This document shows, in pieces, positions 12,201-24,570 of a DNA stretch of 64,000 nucleotides. The stretch comes from Paragonimus westermani (taxonomy: Eukaryota; Platyhelminthes; Trematoda; Plagiorchiida; Troglotrematidae): the NCBI GenBank assembly GCA_008508345.1, contig QNGE01003075.1, positions 30,574-94,573 on the forward strand. The letters run 5' to 3'. Below the pieces are notes generated by a model. That model did no database searches, had not been told where the DNA came from, and saw only the letters and a program-made list of their open reading frames with translations. The first letter of the stretch is position 1. Every line of letters begins with the position of its first letter. The translations under genes were made by a program, and so were the position numbers.

Positions 12201-15200
12201 TTTTAACCTGCCTTTCTTACACAGTTGCAATATAGTATACGTTTTCATACGATTAGGTTGCAGCATCTTAGTTATACGATTGCTTGGGCTACTGTTTACT
12301 GGACACCATCATTTGAAATGAGGCTGTCTAACTTTCGGGGATTTATATGTATCAAAGAAGACGGACTTAAAAACGTAGAGAATACACATCACTTTTCAAC
12401 TAGGCATAGTGATTTTTGATATTTCTCTGCGTTCTCAGAAGAATCGACATCTGGGCCGCAGTATAAACCAACGTTCGTACACTCCAACAGGCTTCGGGGG
12501 GCATTAAAGCCCAACAAAACCCTCAAGGTTTTGACTGGAAACATTGAGACCTCCAGATGTGACCAACCAAAGAGTTGTTTAACATTTGAAACAATTCACG
12601 GAACTCACGGGATCGGTTTTATATAACAGACGCGATCAGTATGCGGTATTCTTCGAGAGACAAATGATGATAAACCGAACGCAATCCAGAGAAAATCTAC
12701 GCTTTGACATTCAGTAAAGGTTGAAGGAGATAACTATATTTTACTGCCACCTCAGTTCAGATCATGAGGTCAAAGTGGTAGCCGTGCCGTGGTCCAGAAG
12801 CGTTGGTTCATCATTTTTAACCAACAGAGATTTTACGACTATTGGAACAGCGTCCAGTTCCCTGATCAATAGAAACCGACATCGATCACGGTAGCTGAGA
12901 TTTCCGTAGATGAGGATGTGTCAGAATTATGTCGTCCTACAGCTTCCGTATGTACCATCGCATGCTAACGACTTCAGCAATCTTTTGTGTCACATCACTA
13001 CAGCCTGCAATGTTGCGCAAAATAACTCCTTTCCAAGCCCAAGTGATAGCTTTCTTACTCCGTTTCACAACCCGCCGTTCTTTCCTTAACGTACCCAGAG
13101 AAATTTCCGACACTAATTCAAAAATGTGGTGAACCACGAGCAACACAACAGAACTTCCGCTGCTCCTCAGGGTTTATTGAGTTCACACTCGAAGCGAAAA
13201 GAGCATAGCCGTCAAATTCGAGTTTTATATTCGGGTATCGATGAGTCGGGTAATTACCCAATTTTGCTCATTGATGTTTCCATCAAAGCAATTCATAATT
13301 CGACTGTTTCATTGTCATCGAACGGATTTCCCCATTCTGAGCCAGGGTGCCCAATGCTACTACGCCGATAGTCTTCAACGATAAAGCTTTCAGGAACTTG
13401 ATGATATGCCTATTAGTGATCATAAAATTCCGGTCGGACAGCTCCATCAGTATTCTTTAGTTGTCACATAATCTTTTACAGAACCTTGAACAAGATGTTC
13501 GATGATCACCGATCAATCTACCATGTCGCAATTTTGAAGGAAGCAAATCTTAATTTTTGTTCGGCACAAACACAAAAGTTTCAGAAAAACGGCCAACAGT
13601 TGGTCAGATTTCAAGAGAATTGCACCATCTCAGCGTTAGGAGACTACTACTTTGAAGAGTGTTTGATTCGGGTGTAACAGGTAAGCGCCTTCTAACCTTC
13701 TGAATACAGAAAAGAAGTTCCTTCTGAATGTACGACTTCTGCACGTAACGTAAACAGTCTATCTAGTTTAATTCCTCTTTCTAACCTCAATGATAATGGT
13801 CATTGTAGTTAAGTGTGTGGTGCAAAATAGTGAGATCCGCGACACAAAAACACCATGAGTGCGAACGGTTGCGTGTTACTCACAATCTCAGAATAACTTG
13901 GCCTGATTCATGCTCGATAGGGTACCATGGATGACTCAACACACATCCACTGCCGGGGTTGGTGGTCAATCAGGGCATAGTTCCTCCACGACATAATGAA
14001 ATGGTGTTGTAAGCAAACACAAAGCACGCCAACATTTTTCATGTAAAAGGCAAGTAAAAACAACGACAATAATACGATACCGTACATTTGGGTTGGGATT
14101 CCTCGGTGCTTTAAATTACGGTACGAAAATGCTAGTTACGCACGCAAAAAATTTACAAAACAAGAACAGATGAAGGCGTTAGTGTTTAGGCACAAATAAG
14201 TTGCAGCGCAGTCCACAGTCCATGTGCATGCTGATTTCATCTATTACGACACACCCTTATTGACAGACCGTACGCTACTTGTTCACTGTCCACGTAACCA
14301 ACCGTAGAAGATATGATAAGAGATAGGCATGCACACATGACGCCTCTTGATCAACTGAAGTGACTAATTGAAACTGTTTCGCATGAAAGAATCCATCCAT
14401 TTCCAAAACACGTAGCTGAACTTTATTACCGCAAAGGTAGAGATGTCAATTCACACCCGTGATGCTGCACGGATTACGATTGTTCAAAAAAAAACAGTGG
14501 CCTGAAAACATCAACAATAAGGAGGAGCGGCCTTCACAACCGAACTAAGCACCACCCGTACAATTTATCCACACACAAGGGACAGCTGTAACGTCGATCC
14601 CAGAGGTACCTCCAATGAAAAAAACCGCTAAGGTTTTATAATTATATGAGACGGCTTTTACTCTAACACCACTAGTAGCAGTGCCAAAAAAATGTCTACT
14701 AACTCCAGACTGTCAAAGTCTAAAATGAAGACGGGCACAGGGACTTACCAGTTTGGAAGAAACATTTATCACAACAACACCTGCATGATTTGTCGGTAAA
14801 CTGGCGGACATATTTCTTATCAGTGTTATATATTTGGTCACTCTGGCTGGACAACACTGCGAGTAAATATGCTTTCAGGAACTAATAAGTCACTCCATTA
14901 CCGAAGACCCAAATGTGCACACTTCCATAAGTCAGCGTGCCTAGCTTCATGGAACTGAAGCGGGCGAATTAACAACTGTCGAGTGAGCAATGGTGACTGG
15001 ATAAGTGATCGGTATTTAGCAGGAATCAGGCAGACGATCGATAAAGAAACATGCAAGCGATGCAAGTGACCTGCGTGCTTGCTTCCCGTCACCAAAGCGC
15101 TGTAAGCCACCCTGCCTATTTTTGTCTAACGTGTATATGCAGTTATTGTTTTGAATCAATAAATCTACGCAAAACTACACACTCAGAACGCTGAACATAC

Positions 15201-16735
15201 GGAGGCCCTACTAAACGTTAGTAAAGTGTGGACAGTTCCAAACAGCAATAGTGGACTCACGACTAAATAAAAAGTCAACTGCATGGTCTGGATGCAAGAC
15301 ACTACGGTCACCCACGGATTGCCACCACAACTGAATTCGTAGTCTATGGCATGGTCGGTTGAAAAGAACTGTTTATAAACTGAACTAAACCAGTCATGAA
15401 TCGGTTTTTGTCAAGCCACTACTAACGGATTGTTGAGTCCCGATGCGTGTCGCAAGTTAGGTGCAAAAATATTCAAGTTAACTAGGTATCAACTGAGAAG
15501 ACATTATGAAAACTGTACCGGGAAAGATTAATTGTTGATCCGAACAAGCGAAGTGTTCAAATTTTACGGTAGGTGTTCCGAAATGCGGAAAATGTAAATC
15601 CAATGGGAACGAGTTTATTTTTAGTCCACGACTGACTAGAATCGAACAGTGCCATTGTACGAAACGCAAATCAACAACAAACCGACTGAGGACACGTCAG
15701 CCACAATGAGAAAAAATGAATGTGGACGGTGTCGAAGTTGATAACGCGGCATGCTCAGGTTGAGTACGATCATTTTTTGGGTCAAATTCGCAATCGATTA
15801 ACATAACAAATAAGCCAAACTTCAGTAGGCAAAGCTGGCTGAAGAAGAATACTTTGTTGGGAGGTTGAATAAAATGCACAACCAGAGTTCTGTAAGCTGA
15901 GTGGATTCAGCTGTCGAATGCACATTAAAATGCCGCTGGTTCTGACATCCCACCAAGACTAATCCAATCAGGTTCGAACAAAAATGATCCTAGGTTTTTT
16001 GCCCGATGGTTGGTACTTCGATTATGAGTTTGAAATAAAACGGGAAAAGTGTGTATTGCTTCAGTGCATTGGTATTCTGTTTATTGCAAACAGTAATAAG
16101 GTCCAGATTCAGATCAAATTCTACCTTCTCTTTTCAAAGATAGTAGTGAGAGACTGATAGCAAAAATGAAAATTTATCTTCGAGAACGTTTGGGAACGGA
16201 AGACGAGATTCATAATCATAGCTTTGACTAAGTTACTCAATATCTACATGAAACCAATAGAGGCACTAATCTTGTCCCAACCGAGTCCGAGTAAATCACT
16301 GATCTTCAGTTGCATCAGTTTATCAAACACAGACCAGTCTAGATTTGTAGTGAACAGGAAGGATTTCCACCAGGTTGAATGTACTGGACACACTGTACTT
16401 TGTGGCAAACCTTGAAGCATCAGTAAACTTGTGGGCAACAGACTGTCGTAACCGCTTTAGGTTTAAAACTGCCTTTGATTCGCTTGCTCGTTAGATTCAC
16501 TGTAACCGACTCATTCACAAAGAAGTCCCACAGAAATGTACGGTTTTGTGAAGATGACTGTTTGCTAATTTCGTACTCAGGTTGAGAACTTTTGAATACC
16601 TGCATCGTTAAACCATCACTTTGCCGAGGATCATTGAACTTCTCCCTCCCTGTTTGGTTGCAGCATGTTGCACGTTCAAAACGCCGAGTCCAATTATTCC
16701 ACTATTCTTGGTGTGTGTGCACTAAGTTGACCGAC
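9231..16735. other. no supported gene
   Basis: Open frames up to 98 codons occur (for example plus 11515-11811) without recognised domains. At 14786-14830 a zinc-knuckle-like Cys/His pattern is interrupted by a stop and is not counted. A few short A/T-rich runs are the only other structure. Confidence 0.45.
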
Positions 16736-17300
16736 ACGCAATGTGTAGGTGACATCATTTTGGCTATCCCCTCCACCGAAAGTATGGAAACCATGTTGAA
16801 AATAGTGAGTGACCAGGCTGGTCTGTATGAAATGCGCTGCACATCCTTAAATTGCAAAATGCTGTTTCGGGCCTAAGGCGATCCATCCCCAAATTCCTTA
16901 GTGCACGCAGCCCGCATGAGAGTGTGGCTTGCTTAATAAAATGGAGTAGCTCCATTAAGTCTGTTTTTGATATTACCGGTGAAATATGGTCGAGGACAGC
17001 ACAAGCACGTATCGTCATCACTAGCCTACACCACCTGTAGAGTCAAAAACATGCCAGGTTAGCTCTGAAAAGAAGGACGTACAACTGGTTACGATCTATG
17101 TTGATCTACGGCGCTGGTACGTGGCCCTTTGCAAGGTGGATGCGTACGGACCAATTGTGGTTGTCAGTTGTTGTCTCTGCATTGAACCTACATCAGGAGG
17201 GGTGATCACGTATCACAAGAGCCTACAGATAAACTAGAAGCGCAACGTGTGCCGACTGCGCCAGTTGCTCCATGTGTCAATTAGACGTTTCTAACGTGAG
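16736..17300 (+). pseudogene. degenerate LINE reverse transcriptase fragment
   Basis: The translated product resembles the RT palm/thumb region of the copy at 52.1-52.7 kb. MLKIVSDQAGLYEMR aligns with TLNKVSDRAGLYGMR, followed by the KARVAF-like and LALKRRTYN segments. The catalytic YADD is replaced by CVGD and frames are broken, so it is inactive. Confidence 0.65.
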
Positions 17301-17342
17301 GCGTAATTCATCGAGATCATCGAAAGTTCAGTAAAATCCCAC

Positions 17343-19395
17343 ATGTACAATGTAAGCTCAAAAGATCTAGAACTATTCACTAAGACTGAGGTTCGCAATT
17401 GCATTTCGGCTCTCACACTTGATGGGGCATCTGGTCCAGATGATATCGTGACGACACCTTTCAGAAAAGGTGGAAGGGAGTCGGTAGAGGCATGGGCTCA
17501 GTCGTTTCGACTTGTGCGAACGGCGGAGTCCATCTTCCTGTGCTAGGGCCACTCGATAGTTGTTCCTATATTCAAGAAGGGTGTCAGAAGCTTTATCAAG
17601 TAAATCCTTGGTTAAGCCACGAGTTAAAAACCAAAGAGTTATCGGTTTCGCAACGTTTCGACCCTCTCGGAGAGCCTTTATCAAGCGATTTAAATCAGAA
17701 AATTCACATTGTACAAGCTTCAAATGAGGTAGTCATCACATCGCACGTGTATGTGTGTTTAACACGCGGTGTATGGATAATCTACCATTAGAATGCATGG
17801 GTTCACGGTTCACCTGAGGTCACACGTGACGAGTCCAGACGGAAACAAGGCTAGATAGTTAATGCATGCTGTGTGTGCATGTATACGATCAATCTACATG
17901 CGTGTGGACTGTGGGGATTGAGTGTCAGCTCTTGCGGGAACCGTGGCCACTTGGCTTGATCCAGGTCTGGCATACATTGTAATTCATCAATCTAATGCAA
18001 CTCGGCATGTAGATATTAGCGAACAACGGAAAGGGTTTCATCCTGAACGAGGATTCACTGGTCGTACTTCTACTTCTCGCCAATTTCTGGGGCAGCGTCA
18101 TGTATACCGCCCGCCAACATTTGCCGTATTTCGCGACCATAAAAGATGCGTTTGATTCAGTAGATGGAGTCGCTCAAACTTGTAGCTGTACCTGCCAGGT
18201 ATGTGAACATACTGTCGGCGCTTTAGTCCCATACTTCAGTTCAAGTTCGGGTTTATGTCGAACTGTCTGACAGTTTGAGCACCATGAACGGCGAACAACA
18301 AGGTTGTCCACTTTCGCCAATTTCGTTCACTTTGTCATGGACGAAATAACGGAGAACTGTGTGCGGCACTCACAAGATGCCGACATGAACCTCAAACCTG
18401 GTGAAAGACTGACTGATTTCGATTGTGCTGGCGACAATGTGTTGCTGTCTGATAACTTTCAAGCAGCACAAACAATGCTGGACGTTATTTCACGTTCTGC
18501 CAAATACTTCGGAATGCGCTTTGCAGCCTCGAAGATTGTTGTGATCACGTATGTTTGATGTTGGATAATGAATTCATGGGTTTCTGATCGGTTCCTGAAC
18601 TTGGAACATGTATATCTAGGACTAAGTTCGTATGTGCTAATCTAGGACACATTGGGCGACAGTGAGGATTGTATTGTTTTGCGGCTGCAATACATGGCCG
18701 CTCAAGGCAGAAGACTTGAACCGTCTCCACGTATTTGACCGTCGATGTGTGCGTTCGATCGCTCGTATCGATTGGCGCCAACGAGTAAGCAACGAGGAGG
18801 TTATGAGGCGAATATTTGATAGTTTCAGGCGAGCCTTTTCGTCCAACCTCTAAGGTTACACAATATTAGCTGGTTATTTCACGTTCTTAGGATGCAAGCT
18901 AATCGTCTGCTACATCGAGCACTCTGCCGAAGCTGTGGCCGACTGGCGTAAAGTGTGAAGTGGGCAGATGACGACTTGACGTAGGTGAGTGAAGTTGTTC
19001 ACCAAGTGGTTAGCCATTTTAGGTCGGGTTCGTCCTCCCAGATGAGGTACTCGCGACTCACATATTTGGTGGCTAGAGACATTAGATGAGATGGCGGCTA
19101 ATCGCGGTCAATGTCGTAATTGTTGTTGGCTGAGTTGTCCATAAAATGTGCTTAATGTTGCAGTACACTGAAAGTCGTAAGCAAGCTGTCTTGTCGATGA
19201 CACCTTGCTTTCACTTACAGTTCGGCAGTTTGTCTACATGTGTGTAACGTAATGCTAAATGTTTGAATATAGGCGAAGCTATTTCTAGTAGTTAGGTCGC
19301 TTCTTTCTACATGTACAGGGCTTGTTTTCTATTTCATGGCTGAGTGGCAGTCAAGCGTCAGTGAGAACCACTGATGTATTGCTATGGTGACAACG
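17343..19395 (+). pseudogene. degenerate LINE (RT to 3' end)
   Basis: Reading 5' to 3': EVRNCISALTLDGASGPDD (RT entry), GFHPERGFTGRTSTSRQFLG with HVYRPPTFAVF, NGEQQGCPLSPISFTF, LTDFDCAGDNVLL in place of YADD, and FDRRCVRSIARIDW. It ends with a 3' region shared with 52860-53345. Several frameshifts and stops break it. The same family is seen at 58.7 kb (plus) and 59.2-60.2 kb (minus). Frames on the other strand here are shadows. Confidence 0.8.
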
Positions 19396-19689
19396 ATGGT
19401 CAAAAACGAAAGCAGCAACTACCGGCAAGCTGATAATCCAGATGTAATCAATAGGTAAACCAACTTTCTCAATGACAGCTAATCAATTTATTCTGACCCC
19501 CCCAAAATGCACTTTACCGGTCGAGCTGGACACAGTTGTGACAATGCAACATTATAGAGAGCCTCTTGGTGTTATGTACTTATTGGAGCCTTGCTGGTAA
19601 GACCTCAACGGACGGAGCAGCGTCTCTAAGTTCAAGTGACAGATAACATGTGGCCAGCAGTGATTTTCGATTCAAGTAGTCAATAGTGT

Positions 19690-20786
19690 CAATAATAAAG
19701 TTAAAACCTGAATTGATCCTGCTTTATATAACAGAACGAAGTTCGAGGGAAATGTGTTTCGAATTCAAACGACAACACCCTAAGTAAGTCACCTAATGCG
19801 TCACTAGTGAAACGACCGAAGAGCCGACTCCTCAAATTGGGTTCCAAGTGTGACTGCAAAAAGAGGACGTAGTCGTAGATACCCCGCCTCAGGTATTCGT
19901 ACAGAATCTTAAAAGTAATCGGAAATGTACGGGATAGGGGAAGCAAACTATGCCTGCGTACACATGAATCCAAACTGTGCTGATGAGGAGCACATAAGTA
20001 AATAATGCAAGATAAAAAGTGGTTGAAAGGAACTAACTGCAAGACTTAAAAGTCAGACTTATTTTGAATGAAAACAGAAACACCTGTCAAGCGTATTGCG
20101 GGTAAGTCCAGTATGCGACAAACAAAAGGCTCCTACTGTAATGACCATCCGAGGTGGAATAACTTTCAGTTTACCTGGAGGTTTTCGTCGGCCACGCCAA
20201 CAGAACAGTTGATTGTGTATCAGGCTGGCGTTTGAATTCAACTGACAATGCTGTCACTACAGGCTCAGGTGAGGCGTCCCAGACTTGATGTAAGCCGACG
20301 TTGCAGGAATGTAGTCTGCAAACCAAAATGCCCCCTTGGTGCCATAATTTCAATAAGCCACCCTCAGAGGTGACTTGCGTTAGGCGCAGACACACTTCGC
20401 AATGGGTGATTGGGTTTTGTGGAAGATCCCATTAGCATAGGTTAGATCACCTCCGATGCGCCAATGTAACAAATTGACCCGATTCAAAAAACTACTCGAG
20501 ATACGACAAACGAAATTTACCAATCCATTTCGTTGAACCCTATGAACGATATGACTACCGTTAGTCAGATGAATTCAACTCTCCTCTGCAATTACTTGGG
20601 GCAGGGTATGTACGACTACCTCCTCTTTCTGCAGTCACACTCGGAACCCAATTTGCGGAGTTGTTCCTTCAGTCTCCTCACCAGCGACGCACTAGGTGTT
20701 GTCGTTTGAATTCGAAACACATTTCCCTCGGAATTAGTTCTGATGTATAAAGCAGAGTTCACTCAGGTTTTCACTTTGGGCTCTGT
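19690..20786. mobile_element. foldback element with about 200-bp inverted arms
   Basis: 19690-19905 reverse-complemented matches 20595-20786, sharing GTTGTCGTTTGAATTCGAAA, CACATTTCCCTCG and the GCAGTCACAC...GGAACCCAATTTG block. The right arm lacks a short block present in the left (near 19775-19790). The roughly 690-bp centre has no recognised coding sequence, so this looks non-autonomous. Confidence 0.7.
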
Positions 20787-22812
20787 TATAACCGCAAAAA
20801 CTGCAACGATAACCAACCGTTTAAAAACAAAAAGTCGCAATATCAAAACAACAACTCAGGTCCTTAAATTTTCAAAAATCGCAGACCGTCCCAGTCAATA
20901 ATCAAAGGAACGAGAAAATACGAATTTATTCATTTCGTATGAATTACTGTATAACGGTTTCGTAGTTATAGGTTACAAATGACGGACAAGGAAGAAATTT
21001 CCACCACCTCATAGAGACACCGCCAGCAATCCGACTTGCTAGCTGACTTTCAATCGGCGTTTGAGGCACTGTCTCCTAAACTTGACATCTGAGTTCAGGA
21101 TTTGCGCACCCTAACAAGTCCAAATCCCGTCATTGACTACCCGAATCGTAAATCAGCACTGGCAACACGTTATCTGTCACCTGAACTCAAAGACGCTACT
21201 CCACCTGTCGACGACCTACCAATCAGATTCACTGAGCTTACCAGAGTAACATGTTCTCTGAACGCACCGCATTATTACAACCGTATCTATTACGACCAGA
21301 AGAGCGTACCCAGTAAGTCAGAATTAATCAGTTAACCAACATTTTGTTCATTAATGAGCTCGATTGCATAGGTGAGGTTGGAAAGTTCATATTACAATGA
21401 GAAAGTTTGCGTGCATCTTAATCATGTTTGGAATGTGTGTGCTCCAGCTTTTGATCTCGCCGGCCGTTAAGCGGATAAGTTGTGCATGATCGCTCATCAA
21501 ACTGAGGTGCGATTGGTGCGTGCTAGTGCACCGGAATGTGCAAATTCTTTACAGTTCTGTGTATAAAAAACGAGCTGAAGCCATTTTTAACACCACAGTA
21601 GGCATGCATCACAGTTCGATAAAACAGCAATCCCAATGTTCAGCTGACCGTTGACGTCACTCGGACAGATAATTGGCATCACCACAGTTGCCTTGGGAAG
21701 AGTACCAGTTGATTTTGGAAAGATCAGTTTAATACAGGAAATCTATTTCAATGATCCATCCCGATATTGAGACAAACGGATACGACAGAGTCCAAACAGC
21801 TAGCGATACCACAGTCTGTAGTGCAAGTTTTCTTAAAAGAAAACAGGGACCGCTAAGGCGAAACAAACATTGCCATCACACGAGCAAACAAGTGGGCGTG
21901 ACGGTTACCCTGGTAACAAAACGAACGCGTAAGAAACGGACACTGAAGCTACCATGTCTGATGTCGGTTGTTTGAGTAAAGCAGTCCAGAGTTATCCAAC
22001 TGAATCACTGTGTGTCTAACACAACAGCGAAGCAGAGGTAATTCAACAATCTCAGAGAAGGTACAGACTGAAGACAGCATTATGAACAGTGTTTTCATCT
22101 GTCCGTCAGCGCTCAAGTGGTCAAATGAACAACATACAAAGGCACATAGTCTCAGTTTTCTCACGGTCGAATAAAAAACCGAAGGACAAGCTGTGCTGGA
22201 ATACCCGGGAAAATGACGGAGCATAGCTAATATGCGCATCCCCGCTGACTGCAGTGTCAATTGCAAATGAAAACGAATCGTTTGACTACACGCGTTTTAT
22301 TTGAAGCACTCATAGTTCCACTCATACACCACATATTCTGTGTAAGCCCCAAAAGGACGTGTGAGTGAGGCCTTTGTGTCCAACCAGCCAATGCTGGTTA
22401 GCCCATTGATTGACCAGCACGAAACGGAAAACCTGTCTCTCTCTCTCTCGAGAAATAAACAGAGGCAGACTGCAATGGTAAGATCTAAGCTGGGAAGGAA
22501 AGTATTCAAAATATAATGCAAGAAGTATTCCAGTATGAGAGTACATGTTAGTGAAATCTAGAGAGGATGTGGAGGAAAAAGGAAAATCAAGGCTGGACTG
22601 GAAAAAAAACCGACAGAACATTCACTAGACAGCACACCAACAAAGCTAAAGAAAACGAAAGGTAGACGGTCACAGACGCCCAGTTCTCTGAAAAGGAGAG
22701 CGGGTGAGTTGCAAGATGACGATGGTCGTTGGTCAATGCGAAGAAAAAATGGATAAAAGTGACAGCCAACTTAAGCCTAACGCACTCGTTCTCTTGGCCG
22801 ACAGTGTACTAC
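20787..22812. other. no supported gene; short TC microsatellite
   Basis: Open frames at 21102-21335 and 21751-21975 (plus) have no recognised domain. A TC repeat lies at about 22436-22450. Nothing else is identified. Confidence 0.45.
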
Positions 22813-23327
22813 TGTGGTGGATGATCTAACCGGAGGTGCGGGTGCTTCAACTCTCGGCGGAATACCTCAACTTGGCGATGAGATACGTCCAAAAGCCGAC
22901 AGCAAGCGGATCGGAGACAGCATGGGCGACCAGATGGGCTATCGCTCAACCGGATCGAACCAACGAACGAGACACGACATGCAAAATGAGATGGATAACC
23001 AGATCGGAGGCGCGATTATTCCGACACTCGGAGGAATCTCTACATGGTTGTACAGTAAGGTCAGAGGCCACAGTGGATAGGTTGCGGACATTGCGAGCGA
23101 TCGGGCAAGCCCCCCGTCCAGCGGACGAGGAGTGGCAGGTGGAAGCCCCCGGATAGAGCGTGTCGGACACGCACAAACTGGGCCGAAGTGCGCACGGAGG
23201 TGTTGTGGACCTGAATTCTCACTCACAAATGCGAGCGGACGCACGCACGCACACGCGCGTGTTTAGCATGGGGTCCAACGAGTTGGACAACAAGGATTGT
23301 GCACTATTGAACGCCTTTTTCGCGACA
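22813..23327. repeat. LTR-like repeat, copy 1
   Basis: Starts TGTGGTGGAT and ends ...GCGACA, so it has TG...CA termini. It is homologous over its length to copy 2. It contains an internal duplication of 174 bp spacing (GGAGG anchors at 22832 and 23006). It is more GC-rich than the flanks, and its poly(A)-signal position reads ACAAGG where copy 2 has AATAAAG. Confidence 0.6.
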
Positions 23328-23409
23328 CTATGAGCACGTTAGTGACCCACTAAACCGAGGCGGCCAGCACATTCGCGGCCACACACATCGCAACGCCATA
23401 TAATCATTT

Positions 23410-23935
23410 TGTGGTGGATTGTCAGGTCGGAGGTGCGAGTTTTCGAACGCTCGACCGAATACCTCAACGCGGGGAGGTACGTTCAAAAGCCTGCCACGAT
23501 CGGATCAAGGACAACATGCGCGACCGGATGAGTCGTCGCTCGACTGGATCGGACCAACGGGCGAGGCAGGGCAGGCGAAATACGACAGACGGCCAGATCG
23601 GAGGCGTGGTTTCTCCAACATTTAGAGGAACATCTCGACATGATGTTGGAATACGGTCAAGACCAACACTGGGTGGATGGCGGACAGCACGAGCAGCCGG
23701 ACGAGCCATCGCGCAACGAAATCGGACAAACAGCCGAGGAATGGCAAGCGGAAAACCCCCCGATAGAAGGCGCCGATCACACACGTAAACCGGTGAGAAG
23801 TGCACACGACGTGTGAACGGAAACCGGGGGTGTTGTGGATTGGAATTATGACTCATAAACGAGAGAGCGCATGTTGCATGTGACTGACGATTTGGACAAT
23901 AAAGATTGTGCTTTATTGGACGCCTTCTCGCTACA
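23410..23935. repeat. LTR-like repeat, copy 2
   Basis: Starts TGTGGTGGAT and ends ...GCTACA. AATAAAGATTGTG near the end could be an LTR poly(A) signal. The internal duplication spacing is 171 bp (anchors 23429 and 23600). An 82-bp spacer separates it from copy 1, far too short for an internal region, so this is a tandem or rearranged LTR pair. Long open frames on both strands here probably reflect base composition. Confidence 0.6.
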
Positions 23936-24029
23936 ATTTCATCACAACCTATGGCGGAGACGGTTCCCTTGCGTACCGCGCACTTCAATTCTCAGCCGCG
24001 TAATAACCGTTCATTGCACTTGCAAACGC

Positions 24030-24245
24030 CCGTCCGGATCATGTTTCTTTAGACCGTCCGGTCCAACCGTAAGTTGTCCCAGCACATAAAATCAATGCTA
24101 TAACTTGGAAGACTTACCTGGATAACATCCTGGTATGTCCGCTTTTGATCACCAGCATTTCGCCTACCTAATTTTACCTGCCCGTATAGGAGCAGCTTTG
24201 GAATACAGTCATCACCCATCCGACGGACGTGACCTAGTCAATAAG
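24030..24245 (-). pseudogene. LINE C-terminal fragment, third type
   Basis: The minus strand reads LGHVRRMGDDCIPKLLLYGQ, then LGRRNAGDQKRTYQDV, without a stop for about 65 codons. This is the conserved C-terminal region after the RT in many animal LINEs (pattern GH..RM.D..IPK...YG...GRR..G..K). It differs from the other LINE families in the window. Confidence 0.7.
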
Positions 24246-24341
24246 GCTGGTTGAGCATCAGCATGGCCTCCACCTCACACAGTTAAAACATCAACTGATT
24301 GGGTGAAAATCCTATCCTCACCGCCGCTAACATAGAACGAT

Positions 24342-24570
24342 ACATCAGTGGTTCCCACCGATGGTTAACTGTCACACAACCATGATGTAAAAAGCATACC
24401 CTGTACAGGAGGAAGGAAAATTAAGCGGATAGGAAGCGACGTAATTACTAAAAACAAGTGTCTATATTCAAACGTTCAGCGTCAATTCGCCTACACCGTG
24501 CTAAAAAAAACAGCTGAGTCATAAGTGAAATTAAGGCGTCATCAGCAAGACAGCTGGCCTACGAACTTCA
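24342..24570. repeat. dispersed repeat, copy 1 of 3
   Basis: Shares blocks with 58949-59160 (ACATCAGTGGTTC, GTCTATA...CAAACGTTCAGC-like, CATCATCAGCAAGACAGCT) and more weakly with 55841-55985. No coding potential was recognised. Confidence 0.6.

Noticed and set aside
14786..14830. Zinc-knuckle-like CMIC...GGH...C pattern
   Set aside because: A stop lies inside it, the spacing is one residue off the CCHC standard, and no gag or LINE ORF1 context was found.
23464..23988. 174-codon minus-strand open frame in the GC-rich repeat
   Set aside because: Open frames occur on both strands of this repeat; no domain recognised, so base composition is the simpler explanation.
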